Shown here piece after piece: positions 11,164 through 23,470 of a stretch of DNA of 64,000 nt. The stretch is from contig NZ_BAWH01000015.1 of assembly GCF_000586435.1 (NCBI RefSeq), positions 19,578 to 83,577 on the forward strand. The letters run 5' to 3'. The stretch's first letter is position 1, and each line of letters starts with the position of its first letter. Below the pieces are notes generated by a model. That model did no database searches. It had not been told where the DNA came from and was given only the letters and a program-made list of their open reading frames with translations. The position numbers and the translations under genes are program-made. The DNA is from Psychrobacter sp. JCM 18901. GTDB lineage: Bacteria > Pseudomonadota > Gammaproteobacteria > Pseudomonadales > Moraxellaceae.

Positions 11164-12584
11164 GTTTAACGATTTCAGAGCAAATTGCTCGTCGCGGTCA
11201 AGGCCAAGCGCCAAGCCAGCTAAATGCACAGCGTGTTCCAATCTATGGTGATAAAGCGACAGCCACTAGCGAAACCAAGCCTTTGACCTGGCGTTTAGCA
11301 CATCATGATGCCGTGCTTGATTTAGCTACTTATGAGTCTCTAAAAGGCTTTACGGGTCTAAGAGAAGCGTTATCTAAGTCGCCTAAAGACGTTGGCAATA
11401 TGATTAAAGCGGCCAATGTTCGAGGTCGTGGCGGTGCAGGTTTTAACGCGGGTCTGAAGTGGTCGTTTATGTCGCCGCCAGACGGTTTACCTCGCTACCT
11501 CATCTGTAATGCTGATGAAATGGAGCCGGGTACATTCAAAGACCGTTTGCTCATGGAGCGTCTGCCGTTTCAGCTGATCGAAGGTATGCTCATTACCGCT
11601 CATGCGATTGGTGCCACTGACGGTTATATCTTTATTCGCGGTGAGTACATCTTAGCGGCTGAGCGTTTGGTCGCTGCTATCGAAGAGTGCTTAGCCAACA
11701 ATCTCATGGGCGCTAACATTCTAGGTTCAGATTTTAGCTTTAACTTGCATGTGCATACGGGCGCTGGACGTTATATCTGCGGTGAAGAAACAGCGCTAAT
11801 TAATTGTCTAGAAGGCCGCCGTGCTAACCCACGTACCAAGCCGCCGTTTCCACAAATCTCTGGTGCATGGGGTCGTCCAACCGTTGTTAATAACGTTGAA
11901 ACTTTATGCAATATGCCAGCGATTTTGAATCATGGCGTTGAATGGTATCAGTCGTTATCTGAAATTAAAGGCAAAAGTAAAACGCCAGGAACCAAACTAT
12001 TCGGTTGCTCAGGATTGGTTAATGATCCAGGCCTTTGGGAATTACCGTTTGGTTATACAGCTCGCGAAATCATTGAAGATTTAGCGGGTGGTATGAAAGA
12101 TGGTAAAACACTGAAAGCTTGGCTACCGGGCGGCGCCTCGACTGACTTTTTGACCGCAGAACATTTGGATGTGGTGGTGGATTTTGACACCATTCAAAAC
12201 GCTGGTAGCCGTATGGGTACTGGTCTGATTATGGTCGTCGATGAATCACAAGACATGGTGCCATTACTACGTAACCTTGAGATTTTCTTTCAGCGCGAGT
12301 CATGTGGTTGGTGTACACCATGCCGTGATGGTCTACCGTGGGGTGTCAAGCTGCTTACCGCCATCAATGATGGTGAAGGGCAAGTGGGCGATGTAGAAAA
12401 ACTAGAAGGCCTGACGCGTGATTTATGGATTGGTAAAACGTTCTGTGCGCATGCCCCAGGTGCGATGGAACCACTAATGAGTGCGATTAAATATTTCCGT
12501 CCAGAGTTTGATCAAAAAATCGCGCAGGCGGTTGGTGTCGATGTTATTGATGCTGCAGCCAACCAACAGCCAGTAGTGAAATAA
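11160..12584 (+). CDS. nuoF: NADH-quinone oxidoreductase subunit F
   Basis: The 51-kDa subunit that binds NADH, FMN and 4Fe-4S cluster N3. The nucleotide-binding glycine loop is GRGGAGF at residues 89-95. The acidic NADH-site segment [15 protein letters not shown] follows, and [19 protein letters not shown] marks the FMN fold. The cluster ligands are [12 protein letters not shown] plus a fourth Cys in KTFCAHAPG. The frame is intact at 474 residues. It overlaps nuoE by 4 bases, and nuoG follows 10 bases later after AAGGAG. Confidence 0.97.
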   Translation: MSLTISEQIARRGQGQAPSQLNAQRVPIYGDKATATSETKPLTWRLAHHDAVLDLATYESLKGFTGLREALSKSPKDVGNMIKAANVRGRGGAGFNAGLKWSFMSPPDGLPRYLICNADEMEPGTFKDRLLMERLPFQLIEGMLITAHAIGATDGYIFIRGEYILAAERLVAAIEECLANNLMGANILGSDFSFNLHVHTGAGRYICGEETALINCLEGRRANPRTKPPFPQISGAWGRPTVVNNVETLCNMPAILNHGVEWYQSLSEIKGKSKTPGTKLFGCSGLVNDPGLWELPFGYTAREIIEDLAGGMKDGKTLKAWLPGGASTDFLTAEHLDVVVDFDTIQNAGSRMGTGLIMVVDESQDMVPLLRNLEIFFQRESCGWCTPCRDGLPWGVKLLTAINDGEGQVGDVEKLEGLTRDLWIGKTFCAHAPGAMEPLMSAIKYFRPEFDQKIAQAVGVDVIDAAANQQPVVK

Positions 12585-12594
12585 GGAGAGCGGC

Positions 12595-15500
12595 ATGGCA
12601 GTCATACATATTGATGGAACCACTGTCGAAGTAGATAGCGCAGATAACTTGCTACAAGCCTGCTTATCACTCGGCATTGATGTGCCGTATTTTTGTTATC
12701 ATCCAGCCCTTGGCTCAGTAGGCTCGTGCCGTCAGTGCGCGGTCAAACAATTCCAAAATAAAGAAGATATGGAAGCGGGTCGCGGTCGCCTTGTGATGTC
12801 TTGTATGGTCGCTCCTGGCGATGATATGTACATCTCGGTCACTGACGATGAAGCCAAAGCATTCCGCAAGTCGATGGTTGAGCTACTCATGACCAACCAT
12901 CCACATGACTGTCCAACCTGTGAAGAAGGTGGGCATTGTCATTTGCAGGACATGACGTATATGTCAGGTCACAGCCGTCGTCGCTATCGCTTTACCAAAC
13001 GCACACATCATAACCAAGAGCTTGGCCCGTTCATCGCGCATGAAATGAACCGTTGTATCGCTTGCTATCGTTGTGTACGTTTTTATAAAGACTATGCGGG
13101 TGGTGAAGATTTAGGCGTTTATGGCTCAAACAACCGCGTTTACTTTGGCCGTGATAAAGATGGTCAGTTTGAAAGCGAATTTTCAGGTAACTTGACTGAA
13201 GTCTGCCCAACCGGTGTGTTTACTGATAAAACCCACTCTGAGCGCTACAACCGTAAATGGGACATGCAGTATGCGCCAAGCATCTGTCATGGTTGCTCAG
13301 CTGGTTGTAATATCTCACCGGGCGAGCGATATGGTGAATTGCGCCGTATCGAAAACCGCTATAACGGCGAAGTAAACCGCTATTTCTTATGTGACCGTGG
13401 CCGTTTTGGTTATGGCTATGTGAATCGTGATGATCGTCCAACGCAAGCGCTTGAACGTATCAATGATAAGCATGTCAAAATCAATATTGACTACGCACTT
13501 GATGAAACCATCAAACGTATCAAAGATAAAAAAAAGTCATCGGGATTGGCTCACCGCGTGCCAGTTTAGAGACTAACTTTGCGCTAAAAAAAATCTGGTT
13601 GGCTTTGATAACTTTTCAACAGGTTTGAACCATCAGCAGCAAGCACTGGTCAATAAATGTATCGAAGTGCTTAGCACGGAAGGCATTTATAACCCTAGCA
13701 TGACCGATATTGAAGCACATGATGCCGTATTGGTGTTGGGTGAAGATATCACGCAAACGTCATCAAGAGTCGCACTATCAGTACGCCAAGCGGCAAAAAA
13801 TGAAGGGCTTAAAATGGCAGCGGCATTGCAAACGCAACCTTGGCTTGCTGAACCTGTTAAGCGTATCGCTCAAGATGCGCTAAGTCCAGTCTATGTCATC
13901 GATGTGACACAGACTAAGCTAGAAGATATCAGTAAAGTGAGTGTGGTGGCGACACCTGAAGACATCACTAAACTTGGCTTCATAGTCGCTGATGAGATTG
14001 CAAACCTTGCTGACGATTTAGCAGACATAGCAGATCCGCAAGCGGCTGAGCAAGACACTGATACTGATACTGATGGTATGCAAGCCTTAGCTCAGCAAAT
14101 CGCTTATGACTTGATCCAAGCCGATAAGCCATTGGTTGTGTCAGGTAGTAGCCTGTCGTCTACCGCATTGATAGAAGCAGCAGCACAGATTACCCAAGCG
14201 TTGACCCAAAAACGCGCGGCAATTAAAGCGACCGAGCAACAGCAGGTCGAGGCACATAATGCCAAAGTACAGGCAGCCCAAGCGAAAGCGGCTAATGACC
14301 AACCTGAAGAAGACCAAGATTTATCTGCTAAGCCAAACAAACCTGAAACGGGCGTAAATACAGAAGCGCAGGATGATGTCGAGCGTGAGCCTGCTGAAAA
14401 CCTTGAATTAAAAGAAATTAATGATAAGTATCAGGCACAAGCAGGTATCTATCTAACGGTTCCTGATGCCAATAGCATGGGTGTCTGTATGCTTGGAGGT
14501 CGTTCAGTTGAAGAGCTACTCGCCACCGATTATGACGTGGTTGTGGTAGCAGAAAATCAGTTGACTGATGCGATTGATGCAACCAAATTGACACAGCTAT
14601 TGACGGACAAAACGGTCATTGCATTGGATCATCAGTTGCTTGATTGGCATAAAGACGTCGATATCGTCTTGCCAGCGGCAAGCTTTGCAGAGGCGGATGG
14701 TACCCTGATATCTGCTGAAGGTCGTGCCCAGCGTTTCTTCCAAGTTTATGATAATGAATACTACCATCCAATGAGTAGTATCAAAGAAGGCTGGCGCTGG
14801 ATACATGCTGTGCATAGCAGCATTGAAGGTCGTGATGTCGACTGGACGCAGCTAGATGATGTTATCAATGCATTGATTGCCACCCATCCTAAACTTGCAG
14901 GTATCAAAGGCGCTGCGCCTGATGCTGATTACCGTATAACGGGTCTGAAAATCGCGCGTCAACCGCGTCGTTATTCAGGTCGTACTGCTATGCGTGCGCC
15001 AATCTCAGTGCACGAGCCAATGCAGCCGAAAGATTTGGACACTGGTCTAACTTTCTCAATGGAAGGTTATAGCGGCAAAGAAACGCCAAGCTCGATGATT
15101 CCTTTTGCTAATGCGGCAGGTTGGAATTCACCGCAAGCATGGAACAAATATCAAGACAAAGTCGGCGGTCATCTGAAAAATGGTGATCCAGGTGTGCGTT
15201 TGTTCGATCAGCTAGAGCGCCTAGCTACTCGTCAATATGTGGCGCCAGAAGCGATGTCTTCGAATACAACTGACTTACAGCAAGGCCAAGCCAAACTGGT
15301 ACCAATTCATAATATCTATGCCAGCTCAATGATGGCATCACGTAGCCCAATCGTTGCAGAGCAACTACCCGTTGCAGCATGGCGTATTGGTATAGACGAT
15401 GCCAAAGACTGGAATATCGCTGCTGGTGATTACTTGGCGATTGAAATCGATAAGCAACAAATTACCTTGCCAGTACAGCTGGTCGGTTATTTGGCAGAAG

Positions 15501-15673
15501 GCTGTATCGGTTACCCCGTTGGGCAGGTGAGTATCATTCACCCATCAATGCCAGCATCGGTACGTAAAGTGGATGCACCAGTAACGATGATGGGTAGCAT
15601 GGCTAACGATATGATTAATGATAATGACACAGCGCAAATAAACGCAGCGCCGACCACCACACAGGAGGTGTAA
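12595..15673 (+). CDS. nuoG: NADH-quinone oxidoreductase subunit G (two frameshifts)
   Basis: The 75-kDa subunit with the N-terminal ferredoxin-type 2Fe-2S domain ([18 protein letters not shown]), the His/Cys4 site ([18 protein letters not shown]), a 4Fe-4S pair ([20 protein letters not shown]) and a molybdopterin-oxidoreductase-like body. The frame breaks in the A run at 13528-13535 and again in the A run at 13586-13593. With one base restored at each, the text continues [17 protein letters not shown] and then [16 protein letters not shown]. Corrected length is about 1026 residues, above the E. coli 908. The surplus includes a low-complexity Gln/Ala/Glu/Asp-rich insertion encoded around 14200-14420. 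Confidence 0.95.
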
Positions 15674-15674
15674 T

Positions 15675-16717
15675 ATGCAAGTTACCCGTATTATCCTGAT
15701 GTGCCAAGCTTTTTGGCCAATAGCATGAGCTTTGATACTTGGTCTATTCTGTTTTTGGTGGGTCAATCACTAGTCATCTTTTTGGTCGTGGTATTGGTTG
15801 CCGCGATGATGATTATCTATGAGCGCCGTATGTTGGCCTTATGGCAAGATCGTTATGGTCCAAACCGTGTCGGGCCTTTTGGTTCGTTGCAGTTAGTCGC
15901 CGATATGCTCAAAATCTTCTTTAAAGAAGATTGGACACCAAACTTTACCGATAAGTTTATGTTCACGTTGGCACCTGCAGTCGCAATGTTTACTGCCTTG
16001 CTTCATTTGCCATTATTCCTATCTCGCCAACGCTTGGCGTGGTTGATTGGGATATTGGTATTCTGTTTTTCTTTGCTATGGCAGGTATTGCTGTTTACGC
16101 AGTGATGTTCGGTGGTTGGGCCTCTGCCAACAAATTCTCGCTACTCGGTGGTTTGCGCTCAGCTGCACAGACAATCAGTTACGAAGTGTTTTTGGGTTTG
16201 TCGTTGATGGGCGTTGTTGCGCTAACAGGTTCATTTAACTTGCGTGCCATTGTCGAAGCACAAGCAGACGGCTGGTATATCATTCCGCAGTTTTTTTGGC
16301 TTTTTGACCTTTGTCGTGGCTGGTGTGGCCGTGACGCATAGACATCCATTTGACCAACCAGAAGCAGAGCAAGAACTGGCTGAAGGTTATCATGTCGAAT
16401 ATTCTGGCATGAAGTTTGGTATGTTCTTCATTGGTGAGTATGTCAACGTTGTCTTGATTTCTGCCTTAATGACTTGCTTGTTCTTTGGCGGTTGGCTTGC
16501 GCCGTTCAATTTAGATATTCCATTTATTCCACCAGCTTTTTGGTTCATGATTAAAACGCTGTTCTTTATGACCATGTTTGTTTTGGCTCGAGGCTCACTC
16601 ATGCGTCCGCGTTATGATCAGGTGATGAACTTTGGCTGGAAAGTATGTCTGCCCGTAACCTTGATCAATCTGTTGATTACGGCTGCGGTCATTTTGATCT
16701 TTTCCCCAACGTTATAG
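15675..16717 (+). CDS. nuoH: NADH-quinone oxidoreductase subunit H (three frameshifts)
   Basis: Membrane subunit that forms the quinone-binding chamber with NuoB and NuoD. Signatures are [63 protein letters not shown] and [15 protein letters not shown]. The frame breaks three times: one base missing near 15695 (before [15 protein letters not shown]), one missing near 16002 ([16 protein letters not shown]), and one extra T in the 7-T run near 16290 ([13 protein letters not shown]). The corrected protein is about 347 residues. ATG 15675 follows the nuoG stop at once, with AGGAGG upstream. Confidence 0.94.
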
Positions 16718-16772
16718 TCATTACTAGCCATCACTGATGAACTAGGGTAAAGCTGATAAGGATAATAATCCC

Positions 16773-17323
16773 ATGTTTACTACCATAAAAAAAAGACCGT
16801 CATTGGTATATTTACCATTGTCCGCAGCATGTGGATGGTCAATAGTCATGCGCTCAGACCGCGTGACACCATCCTTTATCCTGAAGAGCCGGTACCTGTA
16901 CCGCCGCGTTTTCGTGGACGTATTGTCCTAACGCGTGATCCTGATGGAGACGAGCGCTGTGTCGCTTGTAACTTGTGTGCGGTGGCCTGTCCGGTAGGGT
17001 GTATCTCATTACAAAAAGCCGAGCGTGAAGATGGACGCTGGTATCCAGAGTTTTTCCGTATCAATTTCTCACGCTGTATCTTTTGTGGATTGTGTGAAGA
17101 AGCCTGTCCAACGACAGCGATTCAAATGACCCCAGATTTTGAGCTGGGTGAATATAAGCGCCAAGACTTGGTCTACGAAAAAGAGCATTTGCTCATTTCA
17201 GGACCAGGTAAATACCCTGATTATAACTATTATCGTGTGACAGGTATGGCGGTAGCAGATAAACCAAAAGGCGCAGCACAAAATGAGTCTGCACCGATTG
17301 ATCTAAGGAGCTTGCTACCATGA
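16773..17323 (+). CDS. nuoI: NADH-quinone oxidoreductase subunit I (one frameshift)
   Basis: Ferredoxin-like subunit with two 4Fe-4S clusters (N6a, N6b): [16 protein letters not shown] and [16 protein letters not shown]. The start is ATG 16773 (MFTTIK) after AAGGA. An 8-A run (16789-16796) breaks the frame before [20 protein letters not shown]. The corrected length is about 183 residues. The stop overlaps the nuoJ start (ATGA). Confidence 0.95.
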
Positions 17324-18060
17324 TGAATATTTTGAACCATCCTGAACTGGCTGGGTTTTATTCGCTTGCAGCAGTGGCAGTATTTGCCAGTCTGCGCGTA
17401 GTGACTCAGGCCAATCCAGTGCATGCTATCTTATCGATGATTGTGTCGTTGTTAGCAATTGCTGGGATATTTTTTGTATTAGGTGCGCCGTTTGCAGGAG
17501 CATTAGAGATTGTTGTCTATGCTGGTGCCATTATGGTGCTATTTGTTTTCGTTATCATGATGCTTAATTTGGGCATGAGTAATGACGAGCGCGAAGAGCG
17601 TTGGCTCGATGCAGGCACTTGCTATACCGACAGGATTGACGATAATCATTGCCGTTGTGTCTATGCGATGATTGGTCTCAATCATGATGAAGCTGTCATG
17701 ATGGGTGGCACGACTATCTCTGCCAAAGCAGTCGGTACGGTGTTATTTACCAAATACATTATGCTGGTTGAAGTAGCAGCATTGCTATTATTAGCAGCCT
17801 TGGTCGCCGCTTATCATTTAGGTAAAGAGACAGTTGACGATGAGGTCATCGGTAATGATAGCCAAAATTTCAAGCCAAGCGTAGGCAGTATCAAACAATA
17901 CGACAATGATAGTACGCTTACACAGCATGATGGCGTAGAAATGGCTAAGCCTTACGAATATAAAGATGTTGACCCGCATGACTATGTAGGTATGAAGGTA
18001 GGCATGAAAGCAGGTAGTCAAGTAGGTGCGAATAAAGTTACGCGCAAGGAGTCAGACTAA
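17320..18060 (+). CDS. nuoJ: NADH-quinone oxidoreductase subunit J (two mutually compensating frame breaks)
   Basis: Proton-channel-side membrane subunit. Helices 1 and 2 and the signature [20 protein letters not shown] are normal. Between about 17624 and 17660 the frame reads a Cys/Asp/Arg/His-rich stretch, [13 protein letters not shown], where a membrane helix should be. Reading the adjacent frame there gives [13 protein letters not shown], an obvious transmembrane helix, and the original frame then resumes at VYAMIGLN. This implies two bases missing near 17624 and one near 17660. The C-terminal tail of about 70 polar residues exceeds the core family. It overlaps nuoI (ATGA) and nuoK (TAATG). 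Confidence 0.93.
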   Translation: MMNILNHPELAGFYSLAAVAVFASLRVVTQANPVHAILSMIVSLLAIAGIFFVLGAPFAGALEIVVYAGAIMVLFVFVIMMLNLGMSNDEREERWLDAGTCYTDRIDDNHCRCVYAMIGLNHDEAVMMGGTTISAKAVGTVLFTKYIMLVEVAALLLLAALVAAYHLGKETVDDEVIGNDSQNFKPSVGSIKQYDNDSTLTQHDGVEMAKPYEYKDVDPHDYVGMKVGMKAGSQVGANKVTRKESD

Positions 18061-18467
18061 TGGTACTAGCAGCAAGCGTGGCACAAGATGTGTCAAACGT
18101 GCCGTTTGCCCACGAGATGGCAGGCTTAGTACAGCCAGTTGCTGAGGCGCAAAATGTACTGGGTATGATACCCATGAGCCATGGACTGATTTTGGCAGGT
18201 ATTTTATTTGCCATCGGTCTGTGCGGCGTCATGGTACGACGTAACTTCCTATTTATGCTAATGAGTCTTGAGATCATGATGAATGCGGCAGCATTGGCAT
18301 TTGTAGTGGCAGGTAGTCGCTGGGTCGATCCAGACGGACAGATTATGTTTATCTTTATTTTGACCTTGGCTGCGGCTGAAGCGTCAATTGGTCTGGCAAT
18401 ATTATTGCGTTTTTATCATCAGCGTGGGCATCTCGATGTCGATAGCGCCAATGAGATGAAAGGATGA
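18060..18467 (+). CDS. nuoK: NADH-quinone oxidoreductase subunit K with N-terminal extension
   Basis: Membrane subunit homologous to MnhC/MrpC. The core runs from [20 protein letters not shown] through [23 protein letters not shown], with the conserved membrane Glu residues, to [20 protein letters not shown] core of about 100 residues is preceded by 35 extra residues when translation starts at 18060. That start is supported by AAGGAG at 18045-18050 and by the TAATG overlap with nuoJ. An internal ATG at 18168 would give the canonical length but has no comparable SD. Confidence 0.92.
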   Translation: MVLAASVAQDVSNVPFAHEMAGLVQPVAEAQNVLGMIPMSHGLILAGILFAIGLCGVMVRRNFLFMLMSLEIMMNAAALAFVVAGSRWVDPDGQIMFIFILTLAAAEASIGLAILLRFYHQRGHLDVDSANEMKG

Positions 18468-18471
18468 TGTC

Positions 18472-20346
18472 ATGAGTTTATTACCATTAACCTTTATATT
18501 CCCGCTCATTGGCTTTTTGATTTTAGCCTTTATGCGCGACAAATTATCAGAGATGGTCGCAGCGATTGTTGGCGTGGGTAGCATGCTGTTATCAGCACTA
18601 TGCACGCTAGTGGTTAGCTATACCTTTTTGACCACCAATCCAACTGGAACGGTAATTGACGTTCCGCTATGGACGTGGTTCCAAGTTGGCGATTTTGCCC
18701 CACATTTCGGTTTGAGCTTTGATGGTCTTGCATTGACCATGACAGGTGTTATCACTGGGATTGGCTTTTTAATTCATCTGTTTGCCTCTTGGTATATGAA
18801 AGGCGACACTGGCTTTGCTCGTTTCTTTAGCTATATGAACTTGTTTGTGGCCAGTATGTTGTTACTGGTACTCGCAGATGATTTGTTCTTGCTATATCTC
18901 GGTTGGGAAGGCGTGGGTATCTGTTCGTACCTATTGATTGGTTATTATTACCATGATAGAGCCAACGGCCGCGCGGCGATGAAAGCCTTTACCGTCACGC
19001 GTGTCGGTGATGTGTTCTTAGCCTTTGGTTTGTTTCTATTATTCCGCGAATTCGGTACGCTTAATATTCAAGAGATTATTACGCGCGCGCCAGAAGTGTT
19101 CGATGTTAATAACCCAACGATGATGCTTACCACGATGATGTTGGTCGGCGGCGCGATGGGTAAATCAGCCCAGTTGCCACTACATACATGGCTTGCTGAT
19201 GCGATGGCAGGTCCAACACCAGTATCGGCATTGATTCACGCGGCAACAATGGTCACGGCAGGGGTTTATTTGATTGCTCGTTTACATCCATTGTTTGAGC
19301 TGACCCCAGGTATCTTGTTGTATTGGGTTGGCGGCGTAGGGGCGTTGACATTGGTCGTTGCTGGATTCTGTGCGCTCGCGCAAACAGACATTAAACGTAT
19401 CCTTGCTTATTCGACCATGAGTCAAATTGGCTATATGTTCTTAGCATTGGGCGTGGGCGCATGGCAAGGGGCTATTTTTCATCTGATGACGCATGCTTTC
19501 TTTAAAGCATTGCTGTTCTTATCATCAGGTGCGGTCATCCTTGCGGTACATCACGAGCAAGACATCTTTAAGATGGGTGGTCTGCGCAAAAAGATCCCAT
19601 TGGTATTTTGGTGTTATATCGTCGGCGGCGGTGCACTCGCTGCCATACCTTGGGTTACCGTTGGTTTTTATTCTAAAGAAGCGATTCTTTGGGAGACTTA
19701 TGCCACAGGTCATCTAGTATTATTCTATATGGGTGTATTCGGTGCTTTCTTAACCGCAATTTATACGTTCCGTATGATTTGGATTATCTTCTTTGGCGAA
19801 GAAAAAACTCATGCGCATAAACTATCAGGGGTGTCTTATTGGTTACCGTTGACGGTGTTGCTAGTGCTATCTACTGCCGTTGGTGCTTGGATTACGCCAC
19901 CATTAGACGGAGTGTTGCCAGAGAGCGTTGGTCATCTATTAGAAGTTGCCGGTCAAGCACATGCTAAGCACACCGCAGAGTATATCGCGATGGGTGCCAT
20001 GGCAGCAGGTTTGATATTGGCAGCACTGTTGTATGTCGTCAATAAAGGTCGCTTGCTCACTAGCTTTAAGCGCTCACGTATTGGTGGGGCGCTATATCAC
20101 TGGTGCTATCATGGCCTAGGTTTTGACGCGCTATATGATGTGATTTTTGTAAAACCCTTTTTATTCATCGGCCGCTTATTAAAAGCCGACCCTATCGATA
20201 AAACGTGGTTGCTGTTACCTAAGCTGGCCTTAGCTGGTAATAAAATATTGTCTGCGACGCAAACAGGGTCTCTTCGAGGTTATGCCACAAGCTTTGGCTT
20301 GGGTATGGCTGTATTGCTGGTGCTGGTAATGATGACGGTGGTGTAA
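18472..20346 (+). CDS. nuoL: NADH-quinone oxidoreductase subunit L
   Basis: Largest antiporter-like membrane subunit of complex I, with a long lateral amphipathic helix at its C terminus. Conserved segments are LGWEGVGICSYLLIGYY, GAMGKSAQLPLHTWLADAMAGPTPVSALIHAATMVTAG (split here only for naming), TDIKRILAYSTMSQIGYM and THAFFKALLFLSSG, with the proton-path Lys and His residues visible. At 624 residues it has a normal length, and the frame is intact. Its start lies 4 bases after the nuoK stop. Confidence 0.97.
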   Translation: MSLLPLTFIFPLIGFLILAFMRDKLSEMVAAIVGVGSMLLSALCTLVVSYTFLTTNPTGTVIDVPLWTWFQVGDFAPHFGLSFDGLALTMTGVITGIGFLIHLFASWYMKGDTGFARFFSYMNLFVASMLLLVLADDLFLLYLGWEGVGICSYLLIGYYYHDRANGRAAMKAFTVTRVGDVFLAFGLFLLFREFGTLNIQEIITRAPEVFDVNNPTMMLTTMMLVGGAMGKSAQLPLHTWLADAMAGPTPVSALIHAATMVTAGVYLIARLHPLFELTPGILLYWVGGVGALTLVVAGFCALAQTDIKRILAYSTMSQIGYMFLALGVGAWQGAIFHLMTHAFFKALLFLSSGAVILAVHHEQDIFKMGGLRKKIPLVFWCYIVGGGALAAIPWVTVGFYSKEAILWETYATGHLVLFYMGVFGAFLTAIYTFRMIWIIFFGEEKTHAHKLSGVSYWLPLTVLLVLSTAVGAWITPPLDGVLPESVGHLLEVAGQAHAKHTAEYIAMGAMAAGLILAALLYVVNKGRLLTSFKRSRIGGALYHWCYHGLGFDALYDVIFVKPFLFIGRLLKADPIDKTWLLLPKLALAGNKILSATQTGSLRGYATSFGLGMAVLLVLVMMTVV

Positions 20347-20348
20347 AG

Positions 20349-21973
20349 ATGATTGAGTTACAACAAACGTGGATGCTACCAGCATTAATCGTAATTCCTT
20401 TTATTGCAGGATTGCTATGCTGGGTAGTAGAGCGATTTAATAAACGTCTGCCGCGCTGGATTGCTTGATCGGTATGATGTTGACCTTTGCGTTGTCATTG
20501 GTACTTTGGCAGCAGGGCGATTTTAGCGGTATGAGTCAGCAGGTCATTGCACCAGATGCTGCAGTGCCTTGGGTAGCAGAATTTAGTGTGCCATGGATAC
20601 CGAGCTTTGGTATTAGCTTTCACTTAGCGCTAGATGGCTTGTCACTGATGATGGTAGCCCTAACAGGTTTACTTGGTGTGGCAGCTGTTGCTTGTTCGTG
20701 GAATGAGATTCAGCGCCGCGTTGGCTTTTTCCACCTGAACTTGCTATGGAGTTTGGGCGGCGTTATTGGTGTTTTCTTAGCCATTGATCTGTTTTTATTC
20801 TTCTTCTTTTGGGAGATGATGCTGGTTCCTATCTACTTCTTGATCGCGATTTGGGGTCATGATGTGGTTGGCAAAACCAAAGAATACGCGGCCACCAAGT
20901 TCTTTATCTATACCCAAGCGTCTGGGCTTATCATGCTCATCGGTATTTTGGTATTGGTCATTATCAGCTACGCCCAAAAAGGGGTAGTGAGCTTTAACTA
21001 TAATGACTTGCTCGGTACGTCACTTGGCGGCTGGGAATATCCAATCATGCTGTGCTTCTTCATTGGCTTTGCGGTGAAGTTGCCTATTGTACCTTTTCAT
21101 GGCTGGTTGCCAGATGCGCATGCGCAGGCACCAACGGCAGGTTCGGTGGATTTGGCAGGTGTGCTCATTAAGACTGCCGCCTATGGTTTGATTCGTTTTG
21201 TGTTGCCGCTATTCCCAGTAGCGTCACAAGAGTTTGCACCGATTGCCATTACCTTGGGGACGATTGGTATCTTCTACGGTGCTTGGCTCGCGTTTATGCA
21301 GACCGACATGAAGCGTTTGCTGGCGTATACCAGTATCTCGCACATGGGTTTTGTGGTACTAGCAATCTATGCGGGAACATTGCTCAGCTTGCAAGGTCTG
21401 ATGATTCAGATGCTTGCTCATGGTTTGAGTTCAGCCGCACTATTCATCATGGCAGGACAGCTATATGAGCGTCTGCATACACGCGATTTGACCTTGATGG
21501 GTGGTATGTGGGGGCAGTTCCGCTACTACGCACCGATATTGATGTTCTTCTGTGCCGCGCTGCTCGGTATTCCTGGCACGGGTAACTTCATTGGCGAGTT
21601 CATGATTTTGTTTGGCTCATTTGCTCAGTATCCAGTATTCGTTGTTTTTGCAACATTCAGTTTGGTATTAGCAGGTCTTTATTCGCTTATTTTGATTCAT
21701 CGCGCACTATTTGGTGAAAACAACATCGCCGCATTGGCAGAGCGAGAGACTAAGTCACATGGCTTACCTGCACGTAAATTAAAAGATTTGGGCAAGCGCG
21801 AGCTGTCATTACTACTGATGCTAGCTGCTGGTTTGGTATGGCTTGGACTGTACCCACAGCCGTTCCTTGATACCTCAAGTCACGCAATGCAGTGGATCAA
21901 TAACGCATATATATACAGTCAAGTGACACAGGTAGATGCGTCGCAGCTGCTTGATGTAATGGAGGCACGTTAA
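20349..21973 (+). CDS. nuoM: NADH-quinone oxidoreductase subunit M (one frameshift)
   Basis: Antiporter-like proton-pumping subunit. Signatures are FFFFWEMMLVPIYFLIAIWG, YTQASGLIMLIGILVL, VPFHGWLPDAHAQAPTAGSV and TDMKRLLAYTSISHMGFV. Translation starts at ATG 20349 (MIELQQTWMLPAL), 2 bases after the nuoL stop. One T is missing near 20466, where LPRWIA runs into a stop instead of continuing LIGMMLTFALSLVLW. The corrected protein is about 541 residues. Confidence 0.95.
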
Positions 21974-21976
21974 GTC

Positions 21977-23454
21977 ATGAATGATATTACGATGAATGAT
22001 TTGATAGGATTGTTGCCTTACGCGCCGATTATCGCCGTAGTGATTACGGTACTGACGGTTATGATCGCGATTACCTTTAAACGCTCGCACATGGTCACTG
22101 GTACGATTACGGTGGCAGGCTTAAACATTGGTCTATTTACCTTATCGGGCAGATGATCGGTGTGATTGAAAGCGGATCTATCGCGCCAAACGCTGAGCAG
22201 TTATTTGTTATAGATAACTTTGCTCAGTTTAATATGGTGGTGATTTTTATCTGTGCCTTGGCTTGTTGTACGCTGTCTTATGCGTATCTGGCCAACCTCA
22301 AAGACAATAAAGAAGAGCTGTACTTGCTCATGTTGCTATCGATCATTGGTGCACTGCTAATGGTAACTGCGCAGCATATGGCAGCGTTCTTTATGAGCCT
22401 AGAGATGCTGTCAGTACCGCTATATGGTTTGCTTGCTTATACTTATATGCGCAACCAGTCACTTGAGTCAGGACTGAAGTATTTGGTATTGTCGGCGACT
22501 GCATCAGCAACGTTGCTGATGGGTATGGCCTTTATCTATGCAGAAGTAGGCTCACTGGCATTTAAGCCAATCAGCATGGTGCTAGGCAATATCTTTGAGT
22601 CGCCACTACTGATATTGGGTGCGGCAATGATGATGTTTGGTATCGCCTTTAAACTCTCAGCTGCCCCTTTCCATATGTGGACACCAGATGTTTATGAAGG
22701 TGCACCAGCGCCTATCGCTACCTTTTTAGCATCAGTATCAAAAGTGGCGATGATGGCACTAGCCGTGCGTTTCTTAATCGATACTGCTTTGCTGGCATTA
22801 CCATCAGTGCAGATGCTATTGATGGTCATGGCAACTTTATCTATCTTGGTAGGTAACTTGTTGGCAGTACGTCAAACCAGTCTCAAGCGTCTACTCGGTT
22901 ACTCATCTATTGCCCATATGGGTTATGTGATGATCGTGATTGTCAGCATTGGCTCGGCCGCTGATAGTATCTCTAGTATGTATATGGCGGTTTATGCCTT
23001 TACCTCTATCGGTGCCTTTGGTGTAGTGACGTTGATGTCGAGTCCGTATCGCTTATCTGGTGAAGCTGATGAGTTGACGCATTATCAAGGGCTATTCTGG
23101 CGTCGTCCATTATTGACCGCTGTCATGACTATCATGATGTTGTCATTGGCTGGTATTCCGTTGACGGCAGGCTTTATCACTAAGCTATTTGCTATCTTAG
23201 CTGCGGTACAAGGCACCAACTGGTTCTTGGCTGCGATGATTATCTTGGGCAGTGCGATTGGTCTATTCTACTACTTACGCGTTTTACTCACGCTGTTCAA
23301 ACGTCCTAAGCAGTTCATCGAGTTTGACGTGTCTGGGCAATGGGGTATTCGTACCGGTGGTATCATGGTCATTGCTGTGACGGCGATTATTCTATTCTTT
23401 GGTATCTTGCCAAATAGTATGATTGAGTGGGCAAGTTTGGCTCGCATTTGGTAA
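21977..23454 (+). CDS. nuoN: NADH-quinone oxidoreductase subunit N (one frameshift)
   Basis: Antiporter-like subunit and last gene of the operon. Conserved segments include EMLSVPLYGLLAYTYMRN, FKLSAAPFHMWTPDVYEGAP, TSLKRLLGYSSIAHMGY and GIPLTAGFITKLF. It starts at ATG 21977. One base is missing near 22149 (GGGCAG), between LFTLSG and the downstream part starting MIGVIESGSIAPNAEQ. The corrected length is about 492 residues. Confidence 0.95.
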
Positions 23455-23470
23455 TGTCGCTGAGTTAATA

